A program made the translations under genes and the position numbers. This document shows positions 40,201 through 51,900 of a DNA stretch of 64,000 nucleotides, piece by piece (within the stretch, counting starts at the first letter, position 1; every line of letters starts with the position of its first letter). The notes below the pieces were generated by a model, which saw only the letters and a list, made by a program, of their open reading frames with translations, did no database searches and had not been told where the DNA came from. The stretch spans positions 434,001 through 498,000 of the forward strand of contig WIXG01000003.1 in NCBI GenBank assembly GCA_009869945.1, in the 5' to 3' direction. Source of the DNA: Mesaphorura yosii. Lineage: Eukaryota > Arthropoda > Collembola > Poduromorpha > Tullbergiidae.

Positions 40201-42799
40201 GTACATAGATTAATTTCGATGAGCCATGCATGGTCGAATCCTCGAAAGGGTACTCATTAATTAAAACTTGCTGTTTAGATGGAGCAGCAAAAAACGCAGC
40301 CGCCTTCCGACGCTATGCAATCACTGATTCAGCAGCTGAGCTCCCTTCCCACCCAACAGCAACTTCAATCTCAATTACCGAAGCCCAAGACAACTGAGAC
40401 ACTTGGCAGTGGCTGGACTGGGCCACAATTCCCCGCAACTCCACAAATGCAAGCGCAGATGCCGTGGTTGCAGCAGGCACCGAATCAGAATTCAGTGTGG
40501 GAGTACCGCGATCAAATGATGAAGCTACAACAGCAAAAATTAGTAAGTCGATATGTTCGATATGTTCTGAATAATACATCGGAAACTTAATGTCCACTCT
40601 GTGACTTTCTATAACAGCAGGAGGAAGAGCTGAGACGAAAGAAACTTGAGGAAGAGAAGGAACGAAAGAGATTGATGGAGGAGGAGGAAAGGCGCCGGGA
40701 GGAACAGAAAAGACTGGAACTCGAAGAAGAAAAGCGAAAGATGATAGAGGTATTTAGTGTATTCATTCATTTCGTGTTCTCCTTTCCGTGGTCTGAGCAT
40801 AAATGGAGTATTTTGCTGCAGGAGCAACTTAAGGAGAAATACTTATTGCAAAAGAAGCAACAAGAAGAAATAATGAAACAGCAGGCTGCTGAGTTAGCTG
40901 CGGCCCGACGCAGAGAAGAAGAGAAACGTCTGGAGCTTGAGGAAGAAAAACGAAAAGCTATCCTGTTGCAGGTAATATGACAATGCATGTGTTCATCTAA
41001 ATTTCCGCTCAAATCCGCCCTCTTCTCTAATAACTTGCCAACTCTACTCTGTACAGGAGCAACTGATGCAGAAGAAACAAGAAGAAATGATGCGACAACA
41101 CCAAGAAATGGAGCGCCATCGAATCGCTGAGATGCAAAGACAACAATATGAACAACAGAAGCTGGAACAGCAGCGCCTGCAAGAACAACATCGAATGCAA
41201 GAACAGCAGAGATTAATGGAACAACAACGAGAGCAGCAAATCAGGGAAGAAGAGCAAAGACGGCAACAAGAGCACGAGGAGCACCAGCGCAGGGAACGCG
41301 AAGTAAGTTTGGCCTATGGATTGATTAGTAATTCAATCATAAATGACGCCTGCATAAGTAAATTTTACTTCATCGTTCATTTTCAGCGCGAGGAACAACA
41401 TCGCAGAGAAGAACAGCAAAGGCGTGAGCGTGAGGAACAGCAGAGACGCGAGCAGCAGAACAAGTTCTCTTGGAATGCTCAGCCAGCTGGAAACACTTCA
41501 TTGCCAATCGTTCAGACTCGCACTTTGCTTGAGATTCAGCAGGAAGAAGCGGTCAAGCAACAGGAAGAAATAGTCAGGCAACAAGTATTAAAGAAAAAGC
41601 AGTTGCAACAGCAGCAAGAACAGCAAAGACTTCAGCAGCAAAATAGCAGTTTTAAATGGGCTCAAGCAACTCAAGCTCCAAAGGTTCAAACTAAAAGTTT
41701 TGCTGAGATTCAGGCCGAGGAAGCAGCTAAACTTGCACAGGTTTGACAAATGGCAGATTCTGAAGTGCCTAAATGCTCTAAATGCTAAACTTGCGTTGCA
41801 TATTTTTGCAGCAACAGGAAAAGGATCGCGAAAACCGCGCTATCATTCAGCATCACTCGCAGCAGCAGCAAATGTGGAGCTCCAGCCTGACCTGGGCAAA
41901 CAGAGCCTCGCTCAATGCTCCAAACACATCAAAGACAAATGGTAATTTAAGTAAAATTTTGTGACTCACTTCTGTAATTACCGTCAAACGAAATTGCTAA
42001 CGTCCCCTAAATTGTTAGGCGGAGCATGGGGTGACGCCGCTGCACCAGCAAATGCAACTAAATCGACTAGCAATAAATCACAGTTTCCGACTGTGCAACA
42101 GACTCAAGCGAAGAGACCTGCAAAAGAATCGGATGACAACCTGATGAAATTATTTCAAGAACACAACATGAAGCAACCAACACGCAGTCAACAAAGTTCC
42201 CAGCCTGAAGTGCCCGAAGACGAATTCACACGTTGGTGCTTTACTACGGTTAAAAATATCGCGAATCCTGGCATGGACATCCCAATCTTCATCAATTTTC
42301 TGAAGGAAGTTGAGTCTCCATACGACGTCAATGATTACATTGTGTAAGTTAATGAAATGACGATTCTAGTTAGAATAATTTAGTAATTATAGCACCGTTA
42401 CCTTTAATCATTGTCTTCACAGATCCTACTTGGGCGATGGGCGTGATGCACGCGAATTTGGAAAGGAATTCTTGGAACGTCGCTCCCGATGGAGGAATGC
42501 TAACAAGGGTAACAAGGATTCTGGTGGACTTGAAGACAACTTGTGTCTTCCTGCTTCGGCTGTGAATCCCGTCAGCAGCGAATTTCAAGAAGTGAAGGTA
42601 AGCCAATCATCCTACAAATTATGGCTATGACTAAAGTCAATTCACAATTCTAATTACCAACTCACAAATCATGCATTTGCAGGTGAAGGGCAAGAAAGGC
42701 AAAAAGGGGAAGATGCAGAAGGTTGACTCAAGAATTCTGGGCTTCACCACAAACGCCGATCGCAACAAACGAGATTATGGAGGTGACTCGACAGACTAA
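37216..42799 (+). CDS. GIGYF: GIGYF (GRB10-interacting GYF protein), translational repressor
   Basis: Scaffold that joins 4EHP (eIF4E2), DDX6/Me31B and deadenylation machinery to repress mRNAs. 18 coding exons, 37216-37713 through 42683-42799, give 1419 residues. In order: FGPDWLRALSS; a Gly/Ser stretch; the 4EHP-binding motif FRYTREEVLSLYD; RG/RGG-rich segment; LPEW then GTFDSSGAFQ, the DDX6/Me31B-binding site; a charged Ser/Lys/Glu region; GYF domain WFYRDPQGNVQGPFRSSEM with QWFGQGYFTGGLLLRREC; a long Gln/Glu/Arg coiled region (40.6-41.7 kb); LEIQQEEAVKQQ and SFAEIQAEEAAK repeats; C-terminal FINFLKEVESPYDVNDYIV and the end KGKKGKKGKMQKVDSR. Both partner motifs are intact, so function is probably conserved. 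Poly(A) candidates AATAAA lie at 43594 and 43642, implying a 3' UTR near 0.8 kb. Confidence 0.97.
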
Positions 42800-43650
42800 T
42801 TTGTTTTCGTATCAAAATCCAAAACCAAAAGCTAAGCGTTCGTCATCATCGCCATCGCCAAAAAATTGTACGATTTGAATTCTGTCATTCTGTGTCGCAA
42901 TTATGTATCCGGATCATGATCATTCGATATCAAAGTACTTTTCATGTTAAATGCATGCTCCACATCTGTTTCTGGAAAATTATAAATCATGTCCCATGTT
43001 TTGTTCTGTTGGATTGTTTTGTTGCGTTTTTGCAGTTAGCGATTAGTTACATCTTTTATGTTTGAGCTCAGACTGTTACAGTTCACAGTTTTCAAGGAAG
43101 TTGGTTGAAACTGTTATTATTGTTAGAGTAGTTCAAGTTCACGTATTACATATTACATCATCTCCGAAATGAAAGACACACGACACGGGACAAGATAACA
43201 TTTAACTACACACTTAAGAACATTGCTACAAGGAAGCAGTTCTTGTTAAAATATTTTTTCCCGATCACTCGGTTAAAAAAATTGCAAAATATCATAAAAC
43301 TTAAAAAACAAGCGAAATCGTACAAGCAAGGATCCCCGCCCCAATTTAAAGATATTATTGTGCTACTAAACGGAAAGGCACGCAAAATAACCCCCGAGAC
43401 CCCGAAGAAGATGAAAGAAAAGAAAACGACGAACCACACCACATGGCAATGAAAAAAGAGTTATCACCTAAAATATGTACGACTTGAAGCACACTTCATA
43501 CTTCATTTTGTTGTAAGATTAATTCTAAGCTAAGTTAAGACGACATAACTCGTAAATAATTATGCCGAGTTGTGCGATGAGACGTTTTGGAAAAATAAAC
43601 TTATATTAATATATTATGTACTTCGTACGTGTATCAAAATCAATAAAACT
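42800..43650 (+). other. GIGYF 3' UTR
   Basis: AT-rich stretch from the stop codon to two AATAAA signals (43594-43599 and 43642-43647). Open frames inside it on both strands (43206-43452) are Lys-rich or Phe-rich readings of AT-rich DNA and are not taken as genes. Confidence 0.6.
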
Positions 43651-44296
43651 GATAGTGAAACTGAAACCGAAGCATGCAACAACGCCTCATGGACTAATGG
43701 CTCATCGGCTTTTCGAAATATCAGTAATCAGGTGATCAATCAATCGCTTTCAAAATCCACGGCCACGACACGCGGCCCAGGAACAAGTGAACTAGGCTGG
43801 TTTTTATTCGATTCTTCATACCAAATTCTAGGTATTCAAATTATTCTACGTGATTCATGACCAAATCTGTAGTAGCAAAAGAATTTACCTAATCAGCTTG
43901 CCGTCGTACCGTAATTTATTGTAATTAACATTATTTCACTTATTTGCCCTGAATTTTGTCTACGCGCTGTAGCGGTGACACAAAAAACTAGCGACCGCAC
44001 GTGAAAGAAAAGGCTGGAATTGGAAATTGAAGTGAAGAAGTCTACGTAGAAGATCAGCAGATAAAGAACGATTATTGCGCACCGCCGTGCGTGCAGCAGG
44101 GCAAATGCAAAGACAAGACCTTAGTAAAGAACAAGAACAAGAGAACACCCGTTCGGACTTTGGTACTTTACGCAAATGCTTTGTATTCATTACCCCTTAA
44201 CATTTAACAATAATTAATATTCAATGGGAATTACAGGTTTATAGCTTGTCACAATATAGCAGATGTTGTTTAGACAGGTTTTATGAAGAGGTTGGT
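43651..44296. other. Convergent intergenic region GIGYF / p23
   Basis: About 650 bp between the GIGYF 3' end and the p23 stop codon; likely includes the p23 3' UTR. Nothing recognisable. Confidence 0.45.
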
Positions 44297-45008
44297 TTAC
44301 TCTAAGTCGGGCATCGCTCCTTCCTCGTCGTCGGAATCGCTGAGGTCGCCCATGTCTGGTTTGTCACCCATTCCTGCCATGCCGCCCATACCGCCTGCGC
44401 CTCCGAGGCCACCCATGGATTTCATCATTTCTGTAATATACACACAGAATTCCAGTTTATTAGCTTTTGTTCCAGCGACTGGCGACATGATTCGGGGTTT
44501 TCCAATTTACCTTCGAAATCATAATCTCCTCCACCCATTCCTCCCATCCCCGGCATCCCGCCGCCCTTGCGCTCATCGTCTGAATCGTCTTCATCCACCC
44601 ACTTATTGAAGTCGATTTTGAGCCAGTGATGTTTCTCTGTGCTTTGTGTTAGTCGGGGCCAGAATTTTTCTTCTACTTTCTTCAGGCAGAATTCAGTTAA
44701 GCGATCTCGAATGACATGGGCGGAGTTTTCTGGATTAATTGAATCGAAGAGGTCAATGACGACTTTATACTGCTTGGCGTCCGCTCCGGTTCCAACCACT
44801 GCTTCGAATGTTACAGTTCGTGCTTCCACTTCGATCTTAGGATCCTTCGCATCAGCTAGTAATACCGTGAGGAAAATGCAGTTGTGGCGCTGAGCCCAAA
44901 CCACGCTGGGTGCTGAAACTCTGCAAATGGAAACAATTAACTACGTGCACTTAAACTTAACTAAGCCTTAATAACGCCGTTTGGACGTTGAACTTACACT
45001 TTAGACAT
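44297..45008 (-). CDS. PTGES3: HSP90 co-chaperone p23 (PTGES3/Sba1)
   Basis: CS-domain co-chaperone that binds ATP-bound HSP90 and stabilises client complexes in cytosol and nucleus; the vertebrate protein was also described as cytosolic prostaglandin E synthase. Exons (-): 45008-44998, 44920-44511, 44430-44297; 184 residues. The first exon encodes only MSK plus two bases. CS domain: VVWAQRHNCIFLTVLLADAK, VEARTVTFEAV, KQYKVVIDLFDSINPENSA, then WPRLTQSTEKHHWLKIDFN with the p23 hallmark WPRLT. The tail is a Gly/Met-rich stretch (GGMPGMGGMGGGDYDFEG, GGLGGAGGMGGMAGMG) and an acidic end finishing MPDLE, the same end as vertebrate p23. The Gly/Met-rich tail is longer than in vertebrates. A 5' UTR intron (45117-45311) is visible. 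Confidence 0.95.
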
Positions 45009-45116
45009 GTTTAAATGTATAAATGCGGGTACCACCCAAGTTGCACGTGTTACTTGCAATTACGTATTGACAAGCAAAACTTTGCCCTGTTCAGGTTTCT
45101 GGAAAGTGTGGATAAC

Positions 45117-45311
45117 CTGCAAACAAGAAATAAAATTTGAACTCAATTCGAATTCTACTTTCCACACCTCACAATTGTAAATCTGAACTCCAATCAAGTT
45201 GCCAGTATAATAAACTATAGCTGGGTGAGAGTCAACAGAAGAAACAGGGGCTCAGCAATGCCCGTGCAACCCCAACCTTCCGATTAAGGAAAGAAAAATC
45301 GGTTTACTTAC
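45117..45311 (-). other. 5' UTR intron of p23
   Basis: Donor CGTTG/GTAAGTAAA at 45311 and acceptor TTTGCAG at 45117 on the minus strand, upstream of the p23 start; places the 5' UTR exon at about 45312-45400. Confidence 0.55.
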
Positions 45312-45955
45312 CAACGAATCCTTCGTAATCACTAATCGCGTATCACTATTGATTAGAACTCCTTCCGTCTCGCTGTCGGAACGTCACTGTTGTGCGTGTT
45401 CGTGTTGAGTCCAATGCAACTTTTGAAACGAGGAGTTTTTGCGACAAAACTCGCCTGTTAATTTGAATGAGTCGGAAAATGCTTCTTCCAGAATAATCTT
45501 CTTGGCTTCTTTACAAGATGACTCTTTCAGCTCAACAACGTGCGATGTACCACTAAAGTAAAGTACACACGCAAAACGAATCACGTTATTGCATTGCTTG
45601 AGGTTCGCCGTGCTCGCGCTCAGATTCGCGAATACGCATACGCTGGCCTCATGTTTCGTGTATGCTGTATGCTAAACGAGTTTAGCCTACAAGATCATAG
45701 ATGGCAAATTCTCGAAGGATCTAGAGGAAGAAGTAACGCCAATAGCTCTTTCGCAAAAAGTCGCATCTGAGTGTGTTCGAGTCTCAAGTTAAATTTCGCC
45801 TGTATGAGCATTCGCAATGGAAATGGCCATTTAAAACTCTTAACCAGGCCAAATAAAAACGACGGAACAATAATTTTCACGTTACATGCATTTTATTGGG
45901 GAATTGGGATTAAATTCTGTTCGATTTTTCGTAGTAAACACAGACATTTCATGAT
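45312..45955. other. Intergenic p23 promoter side and CFAP69 3' end
   Basis: Upstream of p23 and downstream of CFAP69 (both minus strand). A minus-strand AATAAA at 45897-45892, 60 nt after the CFAP69 stop, is its likely poly(A) signal. No gene seen. Confidence 0.5.
45892..45897 (-). terminator. Poly(A) signal of CFAP69
   Basis: AATAAA on the minus strand 60 nt past the CFAP69 stop codon. Confidence 0.6.
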
Positions 45956-48900
45956 TCATGGATACCAGTCGGACCTCCACTTTGTACGCATTTTCCACGC
46001 TTTATCGCTGTGCAAATCACTCCAGTTCCATTTCTTTTGCTCTTGTGTGGCAATAATCAACGCTTTTTGCAGTGTGATCGGCGACACTTGGAAGTAGCCC
46101 TCGTCGTTCGAGGCGAGCACGGTAATTTCGCCTTCGGTGCGTACTCTCGTCAGAATGTGACGTGTCTTGGCGTCAGGACCGAACATGCTTGAAGAAGATT
46201 CCACGAGGGCTATTCGCATGCTGGTGGTACTTGCACCAAGCGCCAGCTGCTCCGACTCGCGTGCGGTGGCGGCCGCTCCAGATTCCTGATTTGACTTGGG
46301 AAGTGGTTCGGTAACGACCATTTTAGTGCGGCCCGGTGGCCAAACCTGCGATAAGGGGAAAAATTCAGGTGCTATACGAGCAAATGCATTCATCTGGTCG
46401 ATAAATCCTTCACTTACGGTTACATTAAGTGAATCATCCGTGGTCCGATGGATTCTCGTATTTGAACCCACGCCACGCACGGCCTGCTGCAGTTGCGCCT
46501 TTTGCCAAAGTCTTTTATCCGCGAGTAGGAAGTAATTTGTGGTACGTGCAAAGAAATCAGCTTCTTTTAATGCTAATAAATGATTTTGAAAATGACATTG
46601 TTGGAGTAGATTGTAAAGCTCTCGTTCGTGCATCTCGTCCTGAAAACAGAATAATACAGGAATTAGTGTTTGCAAATATATGCAGCACAAATGGCGACAC
46701 ACATTTGCGATTTTTCGAAAACATGCATTGTGTTGTTGGGCTCATCTCGTAATTTATATAAGCAAATAGTTCCTGAATTCAATTACAATCATTTTAGAGG
46801 AAAAAGATGCGAGAAAATGATTACATAAATAAAATCATCTCTCATTCACACGAGACACGACTCGAAGTACACAGGCACGGCATACACGATTTAGGAAAGG
46901 AAAACGAACGTGCTACTCTAACAATTATGCCTAAGCAGCATCACCGATAATTGACTCTGACTGCCGACTGCGTTACTTTGTTAGACTTACATGCTCCTTG
47001 GCACGTTGTATGAGGTACCGCTGAGTGTAAATCGTTGCAGAAACTTTGTTGTGCGAAATGTTACGCAATCGCTCAATCGCCGTCGCATCCGTGTCCACGA
47101 GCGGAATTCCTTCATCCTGTAGCTCCTGAATCATCTCCAACCAAGTCTCACCGCGCTTGAGGTCAAGGAAGTTGATGATGATCTGCATCGTGATCTGTTC
47201 CGTATCGATTAATTAACGGCGGGCAAAGGGACACCATGAATTGGCTCCTCTTACCTGATTTGGTAGGCTCAGACTTCCGAACACCGTCGCCTCGGTGTTT
47301 GTGGCCTCGATGATCTTCTTCACGAGCAGGTAGATCTTGGGACGTACTGAGCTAATCAAGTCCAGAGTGGAGGGCCCGTAACGTTCGCCCTCGCCTTCAG
47401 CCACTTCTGTTGTGGAAAAGGATCGCCTTCTCGATTGTTGGTACTTAATTGAGAATTCGGAAGTGAGCGGATTATCCAAAGCTACGGGATATCATAACCA
47501 ATCAAATTGGAACGCAACGTCAAAACAGTCAAAAGTGAGCATGGGAATTGAACGCCATTCAAAGTGTGATGAAAACGTCTTAACAAGACTCCTTATAACA
47601 GTTGTATTTTGGTCATTCCTGTAAGAGTCAGAGTTGAGCTTCAAGTACCACAGACGTAAGTAGGTTAATTAAGGGCCATCATGAACCTGGACTCGATAAT
47701 GTGTACAAATCACATGCAACCACAACAAAGTATAATTTCAGAGCAATAGTCTCAAGAAAAGATGACTGCTATCCCAGTCTAAATAATGCGGATCCCAAAC
47801 CCCAAGTCATTCAAGATTTGGATTCTTCACCACAGCACAGCTGAAAGACGCAATTCGCCAATTCACGCACAGCGTAGTTCAGATTCAAACTCACGTGTGA
47901 TTGTGAATATGAATGTGAATGCATATGTAATGAGCAAGAAAATTGCCGCACTGATTGCACAACCTTGCCGAATGCCAAGCCAAGTAACTGGTGACAGTGC
48001 TAGATTAAAACTTTGCATCTTTGTACCTTTTACTGGCCAAATTATCGTACAGTCGCTCGTATTCGTGGACCTGTCGCACTTGTTGTCGTAACACATCATA
48101 ATCATACCCATAATCACCTCATCATGGTTTTCATCTTGTTAGTTGGCTCTTCGCGGATTGCGAATTGCTTCCATTGCATTGCAGTCTCATTCTCACATGC
48201 ACGTGCATTTCAAAATCCGTACACTTGTCTCGTTCTCGTCTCGGCTCATTATTGCACATCGCGTCAAATACTTTGTTGTTTATATTTTTAGACATCAATT
48301 TACGCCTTACGCGATACACCGAACGCGAACGCTGTGGAGCCAAGCCGTCGAAGACAGCGGCGGCGACGGAGATTGTGCAAAGTTGCAAAGGCAAAAGGGA
48401 AAGATTAATACGGCACGGCAATCGGTAATAATGGCCAGTCATCATTTATCAAAATATTTCATGCCCGATGACGATGCGATGACCATCGCATTGTTGCACG
48501 GCACGGCAGTACATACGTGGACACGACACGTAAACATGGCTTTTGTATGAAAAATGATGATTTGTAGTGACGCAAGATGCAAGATGCACGCCGCGCCGCG
48601 GCGTCGTCGACGATGGATCGCATTCAATAAAATTGCTCATTTTGGCATTCGCGTTCGCGCGCCTTTCTGCAATTAATAAACGCCCGACGCAAGATGCAAT
48701 GCATTCAAAAATGCAATCCTGTGATTATGTAACGTGTGTCCTGCTCGCCATCACTGCTGTCCATTTTAAGCTTTATTGATTCCTCTTCTAAGATCATGCC
48801 TCATGTGTCCAATTTCTTGGTAAAGATTTCATCAACCTCATCTCATCTTTCTCATCGCGTCTGTACATTTACTGCAGATGCTCTCGCCTTTTGTTTTGTT

Positions 48901-51900
48901 GGGTGCCACTGCAAATGCAACTGCTCAACGCTAACGCGCTTAACGCTAACGTGCTCAACATGGACTCAAGTGTCCATTGTCAATGCTCCCAATTTCGAGT
49001 GTTTACTGTTTACGCCTTGCCTTGCGCATTTACTTTTATCCACAAAAGGCTCACACTCGCTAAGGCATATAGGCTTTGGCGTTAGAATTGGAAATAGTGA
49101 TCTGCTCGAACTTTAGAGCGCGCATGAAAAGAAGAAGAGCACTTAAAATCTGGCACGAAATAACAGCAACCGGGCGGGCATGGCAGAAATTGAGTCGAGG
49201 TTAAAGTTAAAGACTTAATTGAGTCATCCGACTGATTGACTGAGCAGCGCGAGCAGAACAATCAAAATATTTGGCAAGTCAAGTCACGTATTACATGTTG
49301 ACATTTCTTATCGAAATTACTGTCTTGACAAGCACTTGCTGACAGGTCCAATCACTCTTTAAGTGTGATTTTAAATACTTTAAGGTGTTGGTAAAGATGA
49401 GAACTCTTTACAGTTGACTAATAAGTGACGTAAAAGCGCTGATGCTTATCTTGAACATATTTTGGGAGATAACGAATACAAATTGGCGATGTATCATGAA
49501 TATCTGGCAGAACTTTGTAAGCGGTGAACACGCCGTTTAAAATATGGAAGATGAGATCAAAACAACTATCCTTAAAGCAGATGAAGAATTCCGCAAATAT
49601 TGTCAGCACGTGAGCCTGTGAAAATATTTGTATATACACTCCGCGTTATGGAGCGAAGGAAAAGCTAATCTTAGAAGTGTGAATGAGTGAATGATTTTCT
49701 GATTGAATTAGAATGCGAATTACGAATCGCGAATTGAATTCAGAGCCGATTGAAATTGAAAAGCGGTGAAGATTGTAAATACTGAACGGCAATGCAATGG
49801 CAAAAGCAAAAGCAAAGAGAAACCTACACAAAGAAAATCAATGATGATGAATCCGAGCCGGAGAGATTCAAGACGCTGACGCTGAGGGTTCAGTTCAGGA
49901 GTGAAAAGTTGTTAAATTGAGTGTTCGCGAATTCCAAGCAACCCAACAGATCGTCAACAGATGTGTTAGCACGATAACGGTAATAATTACGTAAAACTTT
50001 CAATTTCATCCTCTTCAGAGCTCTTGTGCGGTAAGGCAAGATGTAAGGAAACTGCGTTGTCTGATTGAAATCATCTTGAGAGCAGGATGACAATAAGTTC
50101 ATGACTAAACATGGCAGGAAGGTGTTAAATGCCTTGTGAAGCTGATGCAGATGCTAATGAAGATGTGCTTAATTACAGCATAGCACGGCACGACACGAAT
50201 CTTAATCAGGCTCGAAATCAGAATCATTGCCTGCCCAGCAGTGTTCAGTCATGATTCGTCTCGGCTCATCAAATTACATGAACAATGAACTCTATGAAGT
50301 CGACACCAAGCCTTTTCCGTTTTAGGCCAGCTCAGTGCAGCATGACCAATTGCTGGTAAATTGGCAACTGGCAACTAGCTCATTGGCGGGCCGGTCATTA
50401 TGATTATGCATTTGCATTATGCACCTCGCACGCATTGATTTGAGTGACATGAATTCATTTCTGTAAATGTAAATAGAAAATGGGGAGTCTCGATTCGTGT
50501 ATCGCTTGACAGATTTTAATTTATAAGCCGTAACTTTCGAATTACAGCACCGCATCGCATCACCGATTGCCAAATGAGCCTGGCTGATTGTGTCTGCGAT
50601 TTCGGCTGTGGCGAACCAAACAATTGGTAATTTTCAACCTGTCACGGTGAGATACCTTAAATGACAATAATTAAACACCGAAATGAATTGCAATGGTCAA
50701 TTTTCTGCGAAATTAATCGCGGGAGGAGATTAATTAAGAAGGCAAGCAAGAAATTGCATGGTGGGAAAGGATTTTTGGAGAAAACTATGCGTGCAATCAC
50801 TTTTCCAGGTTTGGGAGCCCAAATCCTAAAAATGTACCAAAGAGATTCCGAACGCACGTTTTTATCGTACTTCTAGGGCAGATCATCCACTTTTAGCTAA
50901 TAGGATTCTGTTTTGGTCAAAATCTGAGAAGCAAGTACCCAAAAAATGAATATTCAGAGCGACCAAGAATGAATTTGAGAATGGAAGGGACATCAAGCCA
51001 AGACGCGAAGATGCCATCATGCCAAGCATTATCTCAGTAGCACAGTAATAAGAATTCGCACATTCTCAATCTCAATTCATGGGATCGACGCTGGCAAAAG
51101 AAGATTCACTTCTCTCATCCTGCTTCTTCATCTTTTATCATCTGTACTACCGTTCTACCATGCCAGGCGCACATACTCTCATTACAGGACAAGTAAACAC
51201 GGTTTTAAATGGTACCAAAATACGATGTGGACGAATGCTTTAAAAAGGCGATCGCCTCGGCGCAGATTCGACAAGTATTGAGAAAGTTAACTTGCAGTGA
51301 ACATCACCCAACTTGGAGGAGCTTCGCAGTGATCGTGATCGATTTGGTCGTCTGTCTTTCTGCATACGAAAAGGCGGATTGATTTTCTCCTCTTAAGACT
51401 CGCAAGTCATCGGCCAACACCAAACTCGTCACTCGTCACAATGAGAGTCTTAATTTTGGTAAGTCAATCCTTGAAATTCCGTTCTCATTCAAGAATTCGA
51501 TGTCGACTTTCGACTGCAATAACTTTTCTACAGGTTCTGCTTGGAGCCGTTGCTCAGCTCACGTCAGCCCAGTACGGAGCTCCTTCACCACCATCCACGT
51601 TGTATGGAACGCCGTCCAACGCGTATCGGAATCCAGCTCCTGCCCAGGCACCAAGACCCCAGCCTTCCTCCGGATACAGTCAACCTGCCCAGCAATCTTA
51701 CTCCGCTCCAGCCCCGCAACCCTCACAAAGTTACGGCCAACCCTCCCAGCAGTCGTACTCTGCCCCAGCTCCTCAACCTTCCTCAGGATACAGCCAGCCC
51801 GCGCAACAATCCTACTCTGCTCCCGCACCTGCTCCACAGCCTTCATCAAGCTACGGCCAGCCCGCACAACAATCATACTCTGCCCCAGCTCCGCAACCGT

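Noticed and set aside
43206-43452. Phe-rich (-) and Lys-rich (+) frames downstream of GIGYF
   Set aside because: Lie in the GIGYF 3' UTR, AT-rich, complementary readings of the same DNA.
45956-47481. Treating 45.9-47.5 kb as a separate unknown gene
   Set aside because: Its residues continue the CFAP69 C-terminal order and join in frame to the exon ending at 53382, so it is the 3' part of CFAP69.
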